Shown here one piece after another: positions 15,754 through 23,915 of a stretch of 64,000 nt of DNA. The notes beneath the pieces are model-generated. The model did no database searches. It saw only the letters and a list, made by a program, of their open reading frames with translations, and was not told where the DNA came from. Made by a program: the position numbers and the translations under genes. This stretch comes from Dictyobacter aurantiacus (GTDB taxonomy: Bacteria; Chloroflexota; Ktedonobacteria; Ktedonobacterales; Ktedonobacteraceae). The stretch lies in assembly GCF_003967515.1 (NCBI RefSeq), contig NZ_BIFQ01000001.1, forward strand, positions 2,728,001 through 2,792,000, in the 5' to 3' direction. Position 1 is the first letter of the stretch; the number at the start of each line of letters is the position of its first letter.

Positions 15754-16647
15754 ATGTCCGTGACGACAAAACAACCACAGGTATCTCAAAATCGCGGCTT
15801 GCGACGTTTGTGGAAGTCCCCTACGTCTCGGGCCCGCTGGTTCTGGTTGACCATGAGCGTGTTATTCTATCTCGTCATCCTGGTCTGGTACTATTATGCC
15901 GTTCGTACGCAGGGTGATCCAGAGCCGTTCACGGACCCCTGGCGGCTGTTTGGGATTTTTTCCTACGTGCTGGTGCTGGTGACCGCTAGCTATTCGCTGC
16001 GCCGTCGCTTCGTGCGTGGCCTGCCTGGCAAAGTACAGAACTGGCTGTGGATGCATACCTGGCTGGGCGTAATCACTATTTTGATCGCGCTGCTGCACGA
16101 GAACTATGTGTATGTGACACATGAGTATTGCCGTAATTTGAGCTGCCTGACACAGACATACTGGGCCCCGGGCGCTCTGTTCGCCCTGATCTTTCTGGTG
16201 GTTAGCGGCGTCACCGGACGCTTGCTTGATGTGTGGCAGACACGCGTTATCGCTCGTGAGGCCAGTTCTAACGGCATCGGGATTGAGCGTTCGATCGAGG
16301 AGCATCTGCGCACGTTGAAATATACGGTTGGACGCTATAGCGCTGGTAAATCGGATGAGTTTAAGCGCGCTTGCGCTGAGGCCCTGGAGTCTCAGGGGCG
16401 TACCATCTATCCAGACTCAGAGGTAGCGTCCCATGAGCGAGCCGACTGGAAGCGCGTCCAGCCTACGCTGCTGGAACACGCCAGGCTGGAGCGTTCGCTG
16501 GTCCGACAAAAACGCGCCCGGCGCATTATTCAGGCATGGCGGACCTTGCATATTTTGCTGGCCTCTATCGCGCTAGCCGTAATCTCCTACCATAGTATCA
16601 TGGAACTGTTGACAAACGTACTGCATATAATAAAAATTACTGAATAA
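15754..16647 (+). CDS. Putative di-haem b-type membrane cytochrome (module A)
   Basis: The 297-aa protein has about five hydrophobic segments. Two pairs of histidines, H101/H115 and H266/H280, each have the spacing His-x13-His inside predicted helices, the arrangement used for two stacked b-haems in NOX/ferric-reductase-type proteins. The paralogue at 54095-55054 keeps both pairs at identical spacing (H95/H109, H290/H304) and also a SGxxGRxxD motif after the third segment. A soluble loop of about 95 aa separates the helices. It would pass electrons between the Fe-S protein and a membrane acceptor such as quinone. No FAD/NAD domain is fused, unlike real ferric reductases. The start ATG has AGGAG seven bases upstream. 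Confidence 0.75.
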   Translation: MSVTTKQPQVSQNRGLRRLWKSPTSRARWFWLTMSVLFYLVILVWYYYAVRTQGDPEPFTDPWRLFGIFSYVLVLVTASYSLRRRFVRGLPGKVQNWLWMHTWLGVITILIALLHENYVYVTHEYCRNLSCLTQTYWAPGALFALIFLVVSGVTGRLLDVWQTRVIAREASSNGIGIERSIEEHLRTLKYTVGRYSAGKSDEFKRACAEALESQGRTIYPDSEVASHERADWKRVQPTLLEHARLERSLVRQKRARRIIQAWRTLHILLASIALAVISYHSIMELLTNVLHIIKITE

Positions 16648-16772
16648 CAACGTTGTATTGGTTAATATAGAGGGTAAGTAATTGTAGTAGATGTGGGTTA
16701 TTGCGCGTGAGACGTTATCGCGTATGTAGGTCGTGTAGTTGTAGAGTAGTGTCTGGTTAAAGGAAAAGTATC

Positions 16773-18167
16773 ATGTTGTGCCCCGGTTGTCAGGCGCCGA
16801 TTGAATCGGATGCTGTTTTTTGTGGACATTGTGGTTCGCCTCTTCCTCCTGTTCATTTGCGATCAGGGGTTGAAGCGCCTGCTCAGGTTCAAGCAGGGAA
16901 GCAGTGGGTAGATGAGGAGGCGAGCGAGAGCGCTGCTCAGGGGCAGACTCACCAACCCTTTGTTGCCCCGGTGTATCCTTTGACGCCTATACCGGCCAGT
17001 AAAGCTTCTGGTTCAACGCCTTCACCAGTACCTCTGCCGTTCGCGGGAGCGCCATCCCTGCATCGTTCCGATCGCAAAACGGGCGCGCCCTCAACAGGTC
17101 GCAATCTTGTCTTTATCGCGGTCATCCTCGCTATCCTGGGTGTTGGGATCGCGGCCGGTATCTTTGCGTTGTGGCAGAACAAGCATATCTCTTCTGCGCA
17201 GCCGCCTCTCACCAGTGTGGCCTCGATGGCGCTTCCCCCTGTCAATGGAGTCGCCAGTTTCCATGATACTTCCAATGCCCTATCAGGCATCAATAGCGTC
17301 TCTGTGAACGTACGGGGGCTGCAGCCTTTATCAAACGGCTCCCGTTATGAGGCCTGGCTTGTCAATGAACACGAACTACATATTCAGGCATTGGGAACGC
17401 TCACAAAGACAGGTGATGAATACACTGTCAACTTTAGTCAGCCAGATGGCAACCTTCTGTCTCTAGGCAATACCCTGCAGATCACGGTAGAGACAACGCA
17501 GGCGACGCTGCCCACTGGACGTGTGCTGCTCAGCGCTCACTTCCCACCCATGGCTGGCATGCATATCAACCATCTCCTGGTTTCATATCCAGAGACGCCC
17601 AACAAGGTAGCCCTGCTGCCTGGCTTGCTGGCCCAGACGCGCCAGCTTTACTCCTTGTCCCAGCAGTTGCGCACGACCAATGATAAGACCACCGTACAAT
17701 GCCTGGCCCAGAACATGCTTGTTTTGCTGGATGGCCAGGATGCAGAGAAACCGGTCATCAAATCCCAGGCCTGCTCCTCGGCCCATGTGCCGCCACTCTC
17801 AAGTAGCTATGGCCTGCTGGGACAGCATAACGATGGCTATGTCAGCACCGTTGGCGCCCATGCATCGCTGGCTGCTACCCAGGCCGATTCGACCGATAAT
17901 ATCAGAAAATATGCGCAACAGGTCATTTTCGCCAGCGAAAATCTCTCAAACTGGTTTTCAACCCTCCATCAGGATGCCCGCTACCTGCTTGCCCACCCCG
18001 ACGATCACAACAAGGCTGTAGAGGCCATGAGCCTCGCCGACCACGCCCTCAACGGCGTCGACAGCAATGACAACGGCAATGTCGAGCCCATCCGTGGAGA
18101 AGCAGGTGCCATGCAAGCCTACCTCTCCGGCCAATCCATGGCGACCCTTACCCTCACTAACAAATAG
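16773..18167 (+). CDS. Zinc-ribbon membrane protein with RskA-like extracytoplasmic domain
   Basis: The protein has 464 aa. The N-terminus is a zinc ribbon (CPGC...CGHC, Cys 3, 6, 17, 20), followed by a Pro/Ser-rich linker and one TM helix around 110-132. The segment after it (about 145-265: GLQPLSNGSRYEAWLVNE, then VETTQATLPTGRVL) resembles the extracytoplasmic domain of anti-sigma-K factors, where a Tyr-x-x-Trp-hydrophobic motif is typical. The last 200 aa are mostly helical and unrecognised. No anti-sigma cytoplasmic domain is evident, so the domain may serve another sensing role. It follows module A by 125 bp in the same direction and may be co-expressed. The start ATG has AAAGGAAAAG upstream. 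Confidence 0.65.
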   Translation: MLCPGCQAPIESDAVFCGHCGSPLPPVHLRSGVEAPAQVQAGKQWVDEEASESAAQGQTHQPFVAPVYPLTPIPASKASGSTPSPVPLPFAGAPSLHRSDRKTGAPSTGRNLVFIAVILAILGVGIAAGIFALWQNKHISSAQPPLTSVASMALPPVNGVASFHDTSNALSGINSVSVNVRGLQPLSNGSRYEAWLVNEHELHIQALGTLTKTGDEYTVNFSQPDGNLLSLGNTLQITVETTQATLPTGRVLLSAHFPPMAGMHINHLLVSYPETPNKVALLPGLLAQTRQLYSLSQQLRTTNDKTTVQCLAQNMLVLLDGQDAEKPVIKSQACSSAHVPPLSSSYGLLGQHNDGYVSTVGAHASLAATQADSTDNIRKYAQQVIFASENLSNWFSTLHQDARYLLAHPDDHNKAVEAMSLADHALNGVDSNDNGNVEPIRGEAGAMQAYLSGQSMATLTLTNK

Positions 18168-18180
18168 CCTGCATCAACAC

Positions 18181-18270
18181 AAGTTTTATAACGTGCTGCA
18201 AATCATGCGCGATGCGCACGATTTGCAGCACGTTATAAAACTTCAGGGGCCGCCCGCAGGGCGGCCCCTG
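18181..18270. repeat. Two adjacent palindromes after the RskA-like gene
   Basis: The first has 24-bp arms (18181-18204 and 18220-18243) with a nested TGCGC-GAT-GCGCA tip. The second (18244-18270) is CAGGGGCCGCC-CGCAG-GGCGGCCCCTG. They follow the upstream stop and may terminate transcription. Confidence 0.85.
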
Positions 18271-18376
18271 AGACCCCGGAGCGTCTCCCCAATCACCTCA
18301 AAAATAAAGCAGCATTTTTGCTGCTATTTACACCCGAGCAACGTATAAGCAGTATAATTACTATTCCACAGTAGAC

Positions 18377-18450
18377 ACCAAAAAAAGGTGGAGGTATTAC
18401 TAGGGGGAAATGTCAGGCATGGGGACACCCAACATTTTAGTAATATCTCC
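18377..18450 (+). promoter_or_regulatory. Possible structured RNA leader upstream of the methyltransferase
   Basis: A CACC-A7-GGTG hairpin is followed by a 13-bp stem with one G-T pair (18390-18402 with 18438-18450). A 5-G bulge, a second stem AAATGT/ACATTT (18408-18413 with 18432-18437) and an apical TGGG-GACA-CCCA hairpin complete the fold. TATAAT at 18353-18358 lies just upstream. The compact fold suggests a cis-acting RNA, but it matches no class known to me. Confidence 0.4.
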
Positions 18451-18573
18451 TCTCAATAGTGTACGCTAAAATAGCCTGTTTTGGCGCGATAATTTATGAT
18501 TATCAATACCTTTGTGGGATTATCGCGGGATAATGCCGGTCGGCGTTAACCGCTTTTTACTGGGAGTGGTACC

Positions 18574-19422
18574 GTGGAAAATGATGATATTTCGACGCGG
18601 AATGCTTTGAATGAATTGACTGGTGCAGAGTGGCTCTATTTCACGAAAAGCGTTATCACAACTGCGTATCCTTCCGAATACGGACACCATCTGCGTAAAG
18701 CCCATGGCGCCAATAAGCCTCCTCAATTGATGTGCCAGTTGATCGAGTTTTTTACCAAGCCCGGCGGGAAAGTGCTTGATCCCTTCGCCGGCGTCGGGGG
18801 TACCTTGATCGGCGCCTCCATCTGTCGCAAGGCGCGCCAGGCTCTGGGCATTGAAATCAATCAGAAATGGATAGATATATATAAACTTATTCTGTCCGAG
18901 AGTCAGGGAGCGATCCAGCCGCAGACGCTGGTCCGTGGTGATAGCCTCCACATCTTGCCGACACTGGATCCGACCTCCTTTGATTTTATCGTGACCGATC
19001 CTCCTTATAATATTCACCTGGAAAAGACGATGGTCAACGGCCGTTATGCTGAGACCTACTCTAATCGGCGCACCGACTATGATATGCGTTCAACCGACCC
19101 TGCCGACCTCGCTAATCTTGCCAGCTATGAAGCGTATCTGGATGCGATGGAGCAGGTTTTCTGCCATTGCTATACATTGCTCAAACCACAAAAATATATG
19201 GCGATCATCGTGCGCAACGCCTATCAGCATGGCGAGTATATATTTACGCATGTGGATCTGGCGCGCCGCGCCCGGCTGCATGGCTTTGTGCCGAAAGGCG
19301 AGATTATCTGGTACCAGGCGGGTACGCGCCTGCGACCGTATGGGTATCCCTTCGCTTATATTCCCAATATCGCCCATCAATATATTGTCGTTTTACAAAA
19401 ACCTAAGCAATTGGTCGTATAA
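18574..19422 (+). CDS. DNA methyltransferase (N4-cytosine/N6-adenine type), solitary
   Basis: The 282-aa protein starts at GTG with GGGAG upstream. SAM-binding motif I is DPFAGVGGTLIGA (about residues 69-81), followed by the acidic strand LGIEIN, and the catalytic motif IV is DPPYNI (about 149). The segment before motif I (NKPPQLMCQLIEFF) matches the usual lead-in to motif I of beta-class enzymes. Here, however, motif I precedes motif IV, so the order is that of the gamma class. It should methylate an exocyclic amino group in DNA. No restriction endonuclease gene lies beside it, so it may be an orphan regulatory methyltransferase or part of a dispersed system. Confidence 0.8.
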   Translation: MENDDISTRNALNELTGAEWLYFTKSVITTAYPSEYGHHLRKAHGANKPPQLMCQLIEFFTKPGGKVLDPFAGVGGTLIGASICRKARQALGIEINQKWIDIYKLILSESQGAIQPQTLVRGDSLHILPTLDPTSFDFIVTDPPYNIHLEKTMVNGRYAETYSNRRTDYDMRSTDPADLANLASYEAYLDAMEQVFCHCYTLLKPQKYMAIIVRNAYQHGEYIFTHVDLARRARLHGFVPKGEIIWYQAGTRLRPYGYPFAYIPNIAHQYIVVLQKPKQLVV

Positions 19423-19522
19423 CCTTCTGATTTTCTCCCCATTGTGTTGGTGTACGCGCTATAATAGATGAAACATATTGACCATACGTTACCCTCCTGC
19501 CTCAGAGAAGAGGAGCACATTT

Positions 19523-21499
19523 ATGCCATATAAACGCAAGTCCGAAGACCAACATAATAATGAAAATCATTCCCTGAAGCATGTCCCTCGCGATGAAACG
19601 GCCGGTGATCAGCACATGGAGGATGAGGTGCTGATTGAGCAGAATCGGCATGCCGCTACCATGACCCCGGGCCTGGAACATGGTGAGAAGTATCATGCGG
19701 CCGGCAAACGCGATGTTGAGCTCTACATCCGCACCTACAATACGCTGCTGCGCAGCTCTGGCGAGATTAATTTGAAGGCCTTGATACAGGCGCACTATAA
19801 TATCGATTCAAGCCTCCATCCCGATGCACGTAAACCCTACCCGGATATGTCGGCGTTTATCTATAGCGTATTGCGCTTACCTGATGTCATTAATCAGTGC
19901 GAACTGGTGCTGTTGGGTCAGTCTGAGGAGGTTTTTCTTCAGCAAGGTTTTCATGTCAACAAGTGGCAGGCTGTAACGGCCTCCGCGCGCCGTCGTAAGT
20001 GGTTTTATAATGGCAAGAAGACGCTTGCCGCCTATGTTGCCAGCGTCAGCGATACAGATGACATTGTTCCCGTACTGGTGGCTTTCCAGATCGAATGGAA
20101 CAAAATGTATTATCTGCTGAAGGAAGATCCCACTACGATGCAGCTTTTGGAGACCCAGGTGGATCCGGGGTCGCCGGTGTTTGCTGAGATCAGCAAGGTT
20201 TTGCGTCAGCGGCTGCATATCGCGGAGGATGACTGGCAACGCCTGCAGGTCATCTGGGGCGACCATCTGTGGGAGAAATTACACGAGATCGGCTCTCAGA
20301 AGAAGAGCTTTAATCTGCGCATGCTGGGCGGCTCACACGTTGGATATGTGAAGGCCACGCGCAAGTGGTGGGCGCCGGTGCGCAGTTTGCTGGATACCCT
20401 GGGGCAGCCGGATCGCCCGGTCTACTTCGTTTCCAGCAACACCCATAGCCTGATCAATCTGCTCTCGGGCTTCTCGTTGCGCAACGAGAAGGCGTTGATC
20501 GAGTTCGCACGCAGCGGCGCGGACCCGTACCTGGCTGAGGAGTGCGCGAAGATTCAAGAGGGGACCGTGCCGGGCAACTGGCAGAATTTCCTGTATTTTG
20601 CGACTCGTGAGTGGTTGAAAACTTCGGCTGGTCGCGAGGCTGCTCGTGCACGCCTGCAGGAGGCGCAGGATCGTGGTATCTGGCATGTGGGTGCTCGCCA
20701 TGGGTTGGAGATCGATGCTCAGGTCTTTGAATTGTCCAAACTTATTCCCTCCGAGATTGATCCTCGTAGCCGCATGTCTGGCATGGATGTCCTGAAGAAG
20801 AGCGACGCGATCATTCTCAATATCGATTATCCTCTAGGTATGGCCGCTTATCGGATGATGCGTGAGATTATGGAGAATCTCTCCCAGATCTGCGGTATCT
20901 ATGTGCTGGGCAAGGCGGCAACCCTTAACGGCAGCATCGGTGATGTGATGATCTCTAACGTCATTATGGATGAGCACAGCCAGAATACCTACTGGTTCGA
21001 TAATACGTTCCGCGCCAACGAGGTTCAGCCTTACCTGATTTATGGTTCCGTGCTGGACAATCAGAAGGCCGTGTCCGCCAAAGGGACCTATCTGCAGAAT
21101 CGCCAGTACCTGGACTTCTACTACCAGTCCAACTATACCGTCGTTGAGATGGAGGGTGGACCTTACCTGAACGCGATCTACGAAGATCAGTATCTGACCC
21201 GCTATCCCACCGATGATAATATCAATCTGCTCAGCCTGCCCTATGAACTGGGCATCCTGCACTATGCCTCAGATACTCCGTACACACGCGGCAAGAACCT
21301 TGGAGCTGGTAGCCTGTCCTATTTTGGTATGGACTCTACCTATGCCGGTACGGTCGCCATTGTGCGGCGCATCTTTGCCAATGAGATCGCGGCCATTCAA
21401 CGCCGCCTGACTCATCCCCTGGATGAAGCTCTGGCCCCCCTCCCGGATGAGGGTGTGCCGGCCGCAGAACAGGCAGATAAAAAGACCAGGGCCGTGTAA
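19523..21499 (+). CDS. Unrecognised 658-aa protein with nucleoside-phosphorylase-like C-terminus
   Basis: I do not recognise the family with confidence. The start was placed at the ATG giving MPYKRKSED, with AGAGGAG eight bases upstream. Residues 1-45 are charged and likely disordered. The middle is helical with no known motif. From about 420 the chain resembles the nucleoside phosphorylase/hydrolase fold: a LGKAATLNGSIGDVMISN stretch, reminiscent of the GxxGGL...GD glycine loop, and VVEMEGGPYL, like the substrate-binding VEMEG. The protein has no signal peptide or TM helix. It stands alone between the methyltransferase and a tandem-repeat array, which begins at its stop codon. Phosphorolysis or hydrolysis of a nucleoside-like compound is a guess. 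Confidence 0.5.
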   Translation: MPYKRKSEDQHNNENHSLKHVPRDETAGDQHMEDEVLIEQNRHAATMTPGLEHGEKYHAAGKRDVELYIRTYNTLLRSSGEINLKALIQAHYNIDSSLHPDARKPYPDMSAFIYSVLRLPDVINQCELVLLGQSEEVFLQQGFHVNKWQAVTASARRRKWFYNGKKTLAAYVASVSDTDDIVPVLVAFQIEWNKMYYLLKEDPTTMQLLETQVDPGSPVFAEISKVLRQRLHIAEDDWQRLQVIWGDHLWEKLHEIGSQKKSFNLRMLGGSHVGYVKATRKWWAPVRSLLDTLGQPDRPVYFVSSNTHSLINLLSGFSLRNEKALIEFARSGADPYLAEECAKIQEGTVPGNWQNFLYFATREWLKTSAGREAARARLQEAQDRGIWHVGARHGLEIDAQVFELSKLIPSEIDPRSRMSGMDVLKKSDAIILNIDYPLGMAAYRMMREIMENLSQICGIYVLGKAATLNGSIGDVMISNVIMDEHSQNTYWFDNTFRANEVQPYLIYGSVLDNQKAVSAKGTYLQNRQYLDFYYQSNYTVVEMEGGPYLNAIYEDQYLTRYPTDDNINLLSLPYELGILHYASDTPYTRGKNLGAGSLSYFGMDSTYAGTVAIVRRIFANEIAAIQRRLTHPLDEALAPLPDEGVPAAEQADKKTRAV

Positions 21500-21732
21500 C
21501 CCCATCAATGTTCATGTGAGTTGGTGCAGCAGGGACGTGTAACCCATCAATGTTCATATGAGTTGGTGCAGCAGGGACGTGTAACCCATCAATGTTCATA
21601 TGAGTTGGTGCAGCAGGGACGTGTAACCCATCAATGTTCATATGAGTTGGTGCAGCAGGGACGTGTAACCCATCAATGTTCATATGAGTTGGTGCAGCAG
21701 GGGCGCATTCGCGCCCCTGCTGCACCAACTCA
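21494..21732. repeat. 42-bp tandem repeat array capped by a palindrome
   Basis: The block ttggtgcagcaggg occurs at 21521, 21563, 21605, 21647 and 21689, exactly 42 bp apart. The rest of the unit (gtgtaacccatcaatgttca) is repeated five times from 21494. The first unit contains the stop codon of the preceding gene. The last unit runs into a perfect palindrome (arms 21685-21706 and 21711-21732, loop ATTC), whose left arm is the repeat itself. Confidence 0.95.
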
Positions 21733-21816
21733 CAAAATCAGTGCGGCCGCGTAGCGGCCGCCTGTGCGGGGGCGCGCACATATCCCCATGAAGAAAATAA
21801 GACAGGAGGTCTTTGC

Positions 21817-22410
21817 ATGCTTCAAATCTTGTTGTTTGACATAGATGGCGTTCTGGCCAACGGCGAAGCATTTTCCAGGCACCTCGAACGAGATTATGGC
21901 ATCTCCCCCGCGATGACTGCCCCCTTTTTCCAGGAAAAATTTCTGGCCTGCCTGACTGGTTCGGCCGATCTGAAAACAGAGATCGCACCCTACCTTCAGC
22001 AATGGGGCTGGACTCAATCGGTGGATGCCCTGCTCGATTACTGGTTTACCTGTGAGCACGTCATCGATGCTCCGCTGGTGGCCTTTATCCAGCAATTGCG
22101 CCAGCGAGGCATCCGCTGCTACCTGGCCACCCAGCAGGAAAAATACCGCACGGCGTACATCCTGGAAAAGATGGGATTTGCGCGCGACTTCGATGGCATG
22201 TTCTCTTCCGCTGACCTCGGCGTCTTGAAAAGGGATGTCGCCTTCTTCCAGCGTATTCTGGATGTTCTCCCCACCATCGATCCATCGAATGTTCTTTTCT
22301 GGGATGATACCCCTCTCAACGTAGAAGTAGCCCGCCAGGCTGGCATCCAGGCCGAAATCTATACGGATTTCCCCCATTTCCAGCAGACTATCCAGGCTTA
22401 CGGCCTGTAA
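21817..22410 (+). CDS. HAD-superfamily hydrolase
   Basis: The 197-aa protein starts at ATG with AGGAGGT upstream. HAD motif I is FDIDGVLAN (catalytic Asp 8 and 10), motif II Thr lies in CYLATQQ, a lysine candidate for motif III is in GVLKRD, and the acidic motif IV is FWDDTPLNV. A helical cap of the subfamily I type sits between motifs I and II. It is a Mg-dependent phosphatase or related phosphotransferase of unknown substrate, perhaps for a small sugar phosphate or nucleotide. It is a monocistronic gene between two repeat elements. Confidence 0.85.
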   Translation: MLQILLFDIDGVLANGEAFSRHLERDYGISPAMTAPFFQEKFLACLTGSADLKTEIAPYLQQWGWTQSVDALLDYWFTCEHVIDAPLVAFIQQLRQRGIRCYLATQQEKYRTAYILEKMGFARDFDGMFSSADLGVLKRDVAFFQRILDVLPTIDPSNVLFWDDTPLNVEVARQAGIQAEIYTDFPHFQQTIQAYGL

Positions 22411-22450
22411 ATATACCTCTGATTTCGTGCCTGTGAAACATATGGATATA

Positions 22451-22510
22451 TCATGTGGGGTTGATGTGCTGGTTGCGCCATGGCGCAACCAGCACATCAA
22501 CCCCACATGA
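22451..22510. repeat. Perfect loopless 60-bp palindrome
   Basis: Bases 22451-22480 are the exact complement of 22481-22510, with no central loop. It lies between convergent genes (the HAD gene and the isopropylmalate-synthase-like gene) and may terminate both. Fully symmetric DNA of this length is usually unstable, so its survival is notable. Confidence 0.95.
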
Positions 22511-22538
22511 TAGCAGGGCGGTCGCCCGTGCGCGGGCA

Positions 22539-23834
22539 CTACGCCCGATTAATAATCGGTTCGATCTCCTCCCATTCGACACTGGTCTGACGCCCCGCAT
22601 CAAACTCTTGCATGAGCCAGGCGTAAGCTTTCTGTATCTGGGCATCGTCTTTAGAAAGTTCGCGCCCCGTATGCTGTCGCACCAGGAAGATCAGACCCGC
22701 CAGGCCGCTTTCTTTGGTGAGGGAGACCTCCAGCGGCCTATCCAATAGCTCGGGTACGTTGAAAGGGGCGTACATCCACCAGAATTTGTTGAGTCCATCA
22801 GCATGTACGCCCGCTCTGGTGCGATGGGCGTCGCGCCCATAGAGCGGATACTTCGGTGGAACCGGCTCGTTCATCTCATCATACAGCCGCACCAGCTCAT
22901 TTAGAGCCGGGAAGCATGGTTGCTGCTTCTGATAGTATCCCATGCCGATCAGATGCAGCAGGATGGCCTCCAGGGGCGCGTTGCCGGTTCTTTCACCTTT
23001 GCCCAGTGAGGTGCCATTGATGACGCTGCAGCCAGTTCGCACAGCCGCCAGGCAGTTGGCGACGACGAGCCATGTGTCGTTGTGGGGATGAAATTCGAGG
23101 TCGCTGGACTGTAGGCCCAGCCTGTGCATCTCCTGAAAGATCCGAGGTATGCTGCGTGGCAACGCCACATCTTCGAACGGCAGACCCAGTCCCATGGTGT
23201 CGCAGACGCGAAACTTCGGACGTAGTTCGGGTCCGTAGGATGCGCTGATCTCCTGCACGTTCTGAATAAAAGGGCGCATGAAATCCATTGAGGCACGCGT
23301 GGCATCCTCCAGATGAAGCCTGGGACGAATGCCAGCGTCCAGCGTCATCTTTACCGCGTCCAGGTAGGTCTGCGCGGCCTGGTTGCGGCCGCCAGGCTTG
23401 AATTTGTGGAATGTATGGTAATCCGAGGCTGAGGCCAGCATCCCCGTCTCGCGGATACCCAGGCTTTGAATCAGCACAACATCTTTAGCGGTTGCTCGTA
23501 TCCATGTTGTTGGCTCTATAGGAGCGCCACCCCGATAGCGTTCAAGCGCGCCCTCCAGCGCTGTCCGGTCCGAGGTACGATAAACAAAGAACTCCGCCTG
23601 CCTGATCGCTCCCGAATTTGCTGTGAAGCGGCAGAGGATATCATAGATCTTCAAACTCTGCTCAGTTGAAAGGGGAAGGCCTCCCTGCTGACCATCACGA
23701 TGGGTTGTCTCGGTGGTCCAGGCATCATCGGGCAGCGTAGCAGGCCGCTCGGCCCAATCGTATGTAGGAAACGCATCGCGTGGAAAGCTCTTCAGAAAAT
23801 ACTCCGGCTCGTCCGGCTCAGGAATAGTGTGCAT
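22539..23834 (-). CDS. Isopropylmalate/homocitrate-synthase-like DRE-TIM metallolyase-superfamily enzyme
   Basis: The 431-aa protein starts at the ATG giving MHTIPEPDE, with AAAGGAGAG upstream; a longer frame lacks a ribosome-binding site. The TIM-barrel metal motif is TTHRDGQQ in place of the usual DTTLRDGEQ. The metal-binding pair is FHPHND, and GTSLGKGERTGNAPLE is the conserved glycine/asparagine loop. AGVHADG near 345 is also typical of the family. No C-terminal LeuA dimer regulatory domain is seen, so this is not a normal leucine-inhibited LeuA. It should condense or cleave an acyl-CoA/keto-acid pair, but the substrate is unknown. Two short inverted repeats upstream suggest regulation. 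Confidence 0.75.
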   Translation of the reverse strand: MHTIPEPDEPEYFLKSFPRDAFPTYDWAERPATLPDDAWTTETTHRDGQQGGLPLSTEQSLKIYDILCRFTANSGAIRQAEFFVYRTSDRTALEGALERYRGGAPIEPTTWIRATAKDVVLIQSLGIRETGMLASASDYHTFHKFKPGGRNQAAQTYLDAVKMTLDAGIRPRLHLEDATRASMDFMRPFIQNVQEISASYGPELRPKFRVCDTMGLGLPFEDVALPRSIPRIFQEMHRLGLQSSDLEFHPHNDTWLVVANCLAAVRTGCSVINGTSLGKGERTGNAPLEAILLHLIGMGYYQKQQPCFPALNELVRLYDEMNEPVPPKYPLYGRDAHRTRAGVHADGLNKFWWMYAPFNVPELLDRPLEVSLTKESGLAGLIFLVRQHTGRELSKDDAQIQKAYAWLMQEFDAGRQTSVEWEEIEPIINRA

Positions 23835-23915
23835 CTTCTCTCTCCTTTGATAAGCAAGCTGCATATTCAACTTTCTTTCTTCCTTCCTAATAGTTGTACG
23901 AGATTACTCGATAAA

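Larger units (their letters stand above)
18168..18573. other. Intergenic region with palindromes and a folded leader
   Basis: No gene is seen in this 406-bp gap. It contains two palindromes (18181-18243 and 18244-18270), a hairpin AGCAGC-ATTTTT-GCTGCT (18308-18325), a TATAAT box (18353-18358), a long folded segment (18377-18450), and a cgcgataat/attatcgcg inverted repeat before the methyltransferase. Confidence 0.6.

Noticed and set aside
11064..18167. Module A as a transcription regulator locus (cNMP domains as CRP)
   Set aside because: No HTH DNA-binding domain follows either cNMP-like domain, and the protein is full of Fe-S motifs, so a redox role fits better.
21494..21732. CRISPR array
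   Set aside because: The units are contiguous 42-bp tandem repeats with no unique spacers and no cas genes nearby.
21521..21754. Small repetitive protein encoded by the tandem array
   Set aside because: The open frames exist only because the 42-bp unit is divisible by three; no ribosome-binding site and the array is non-coding in character.
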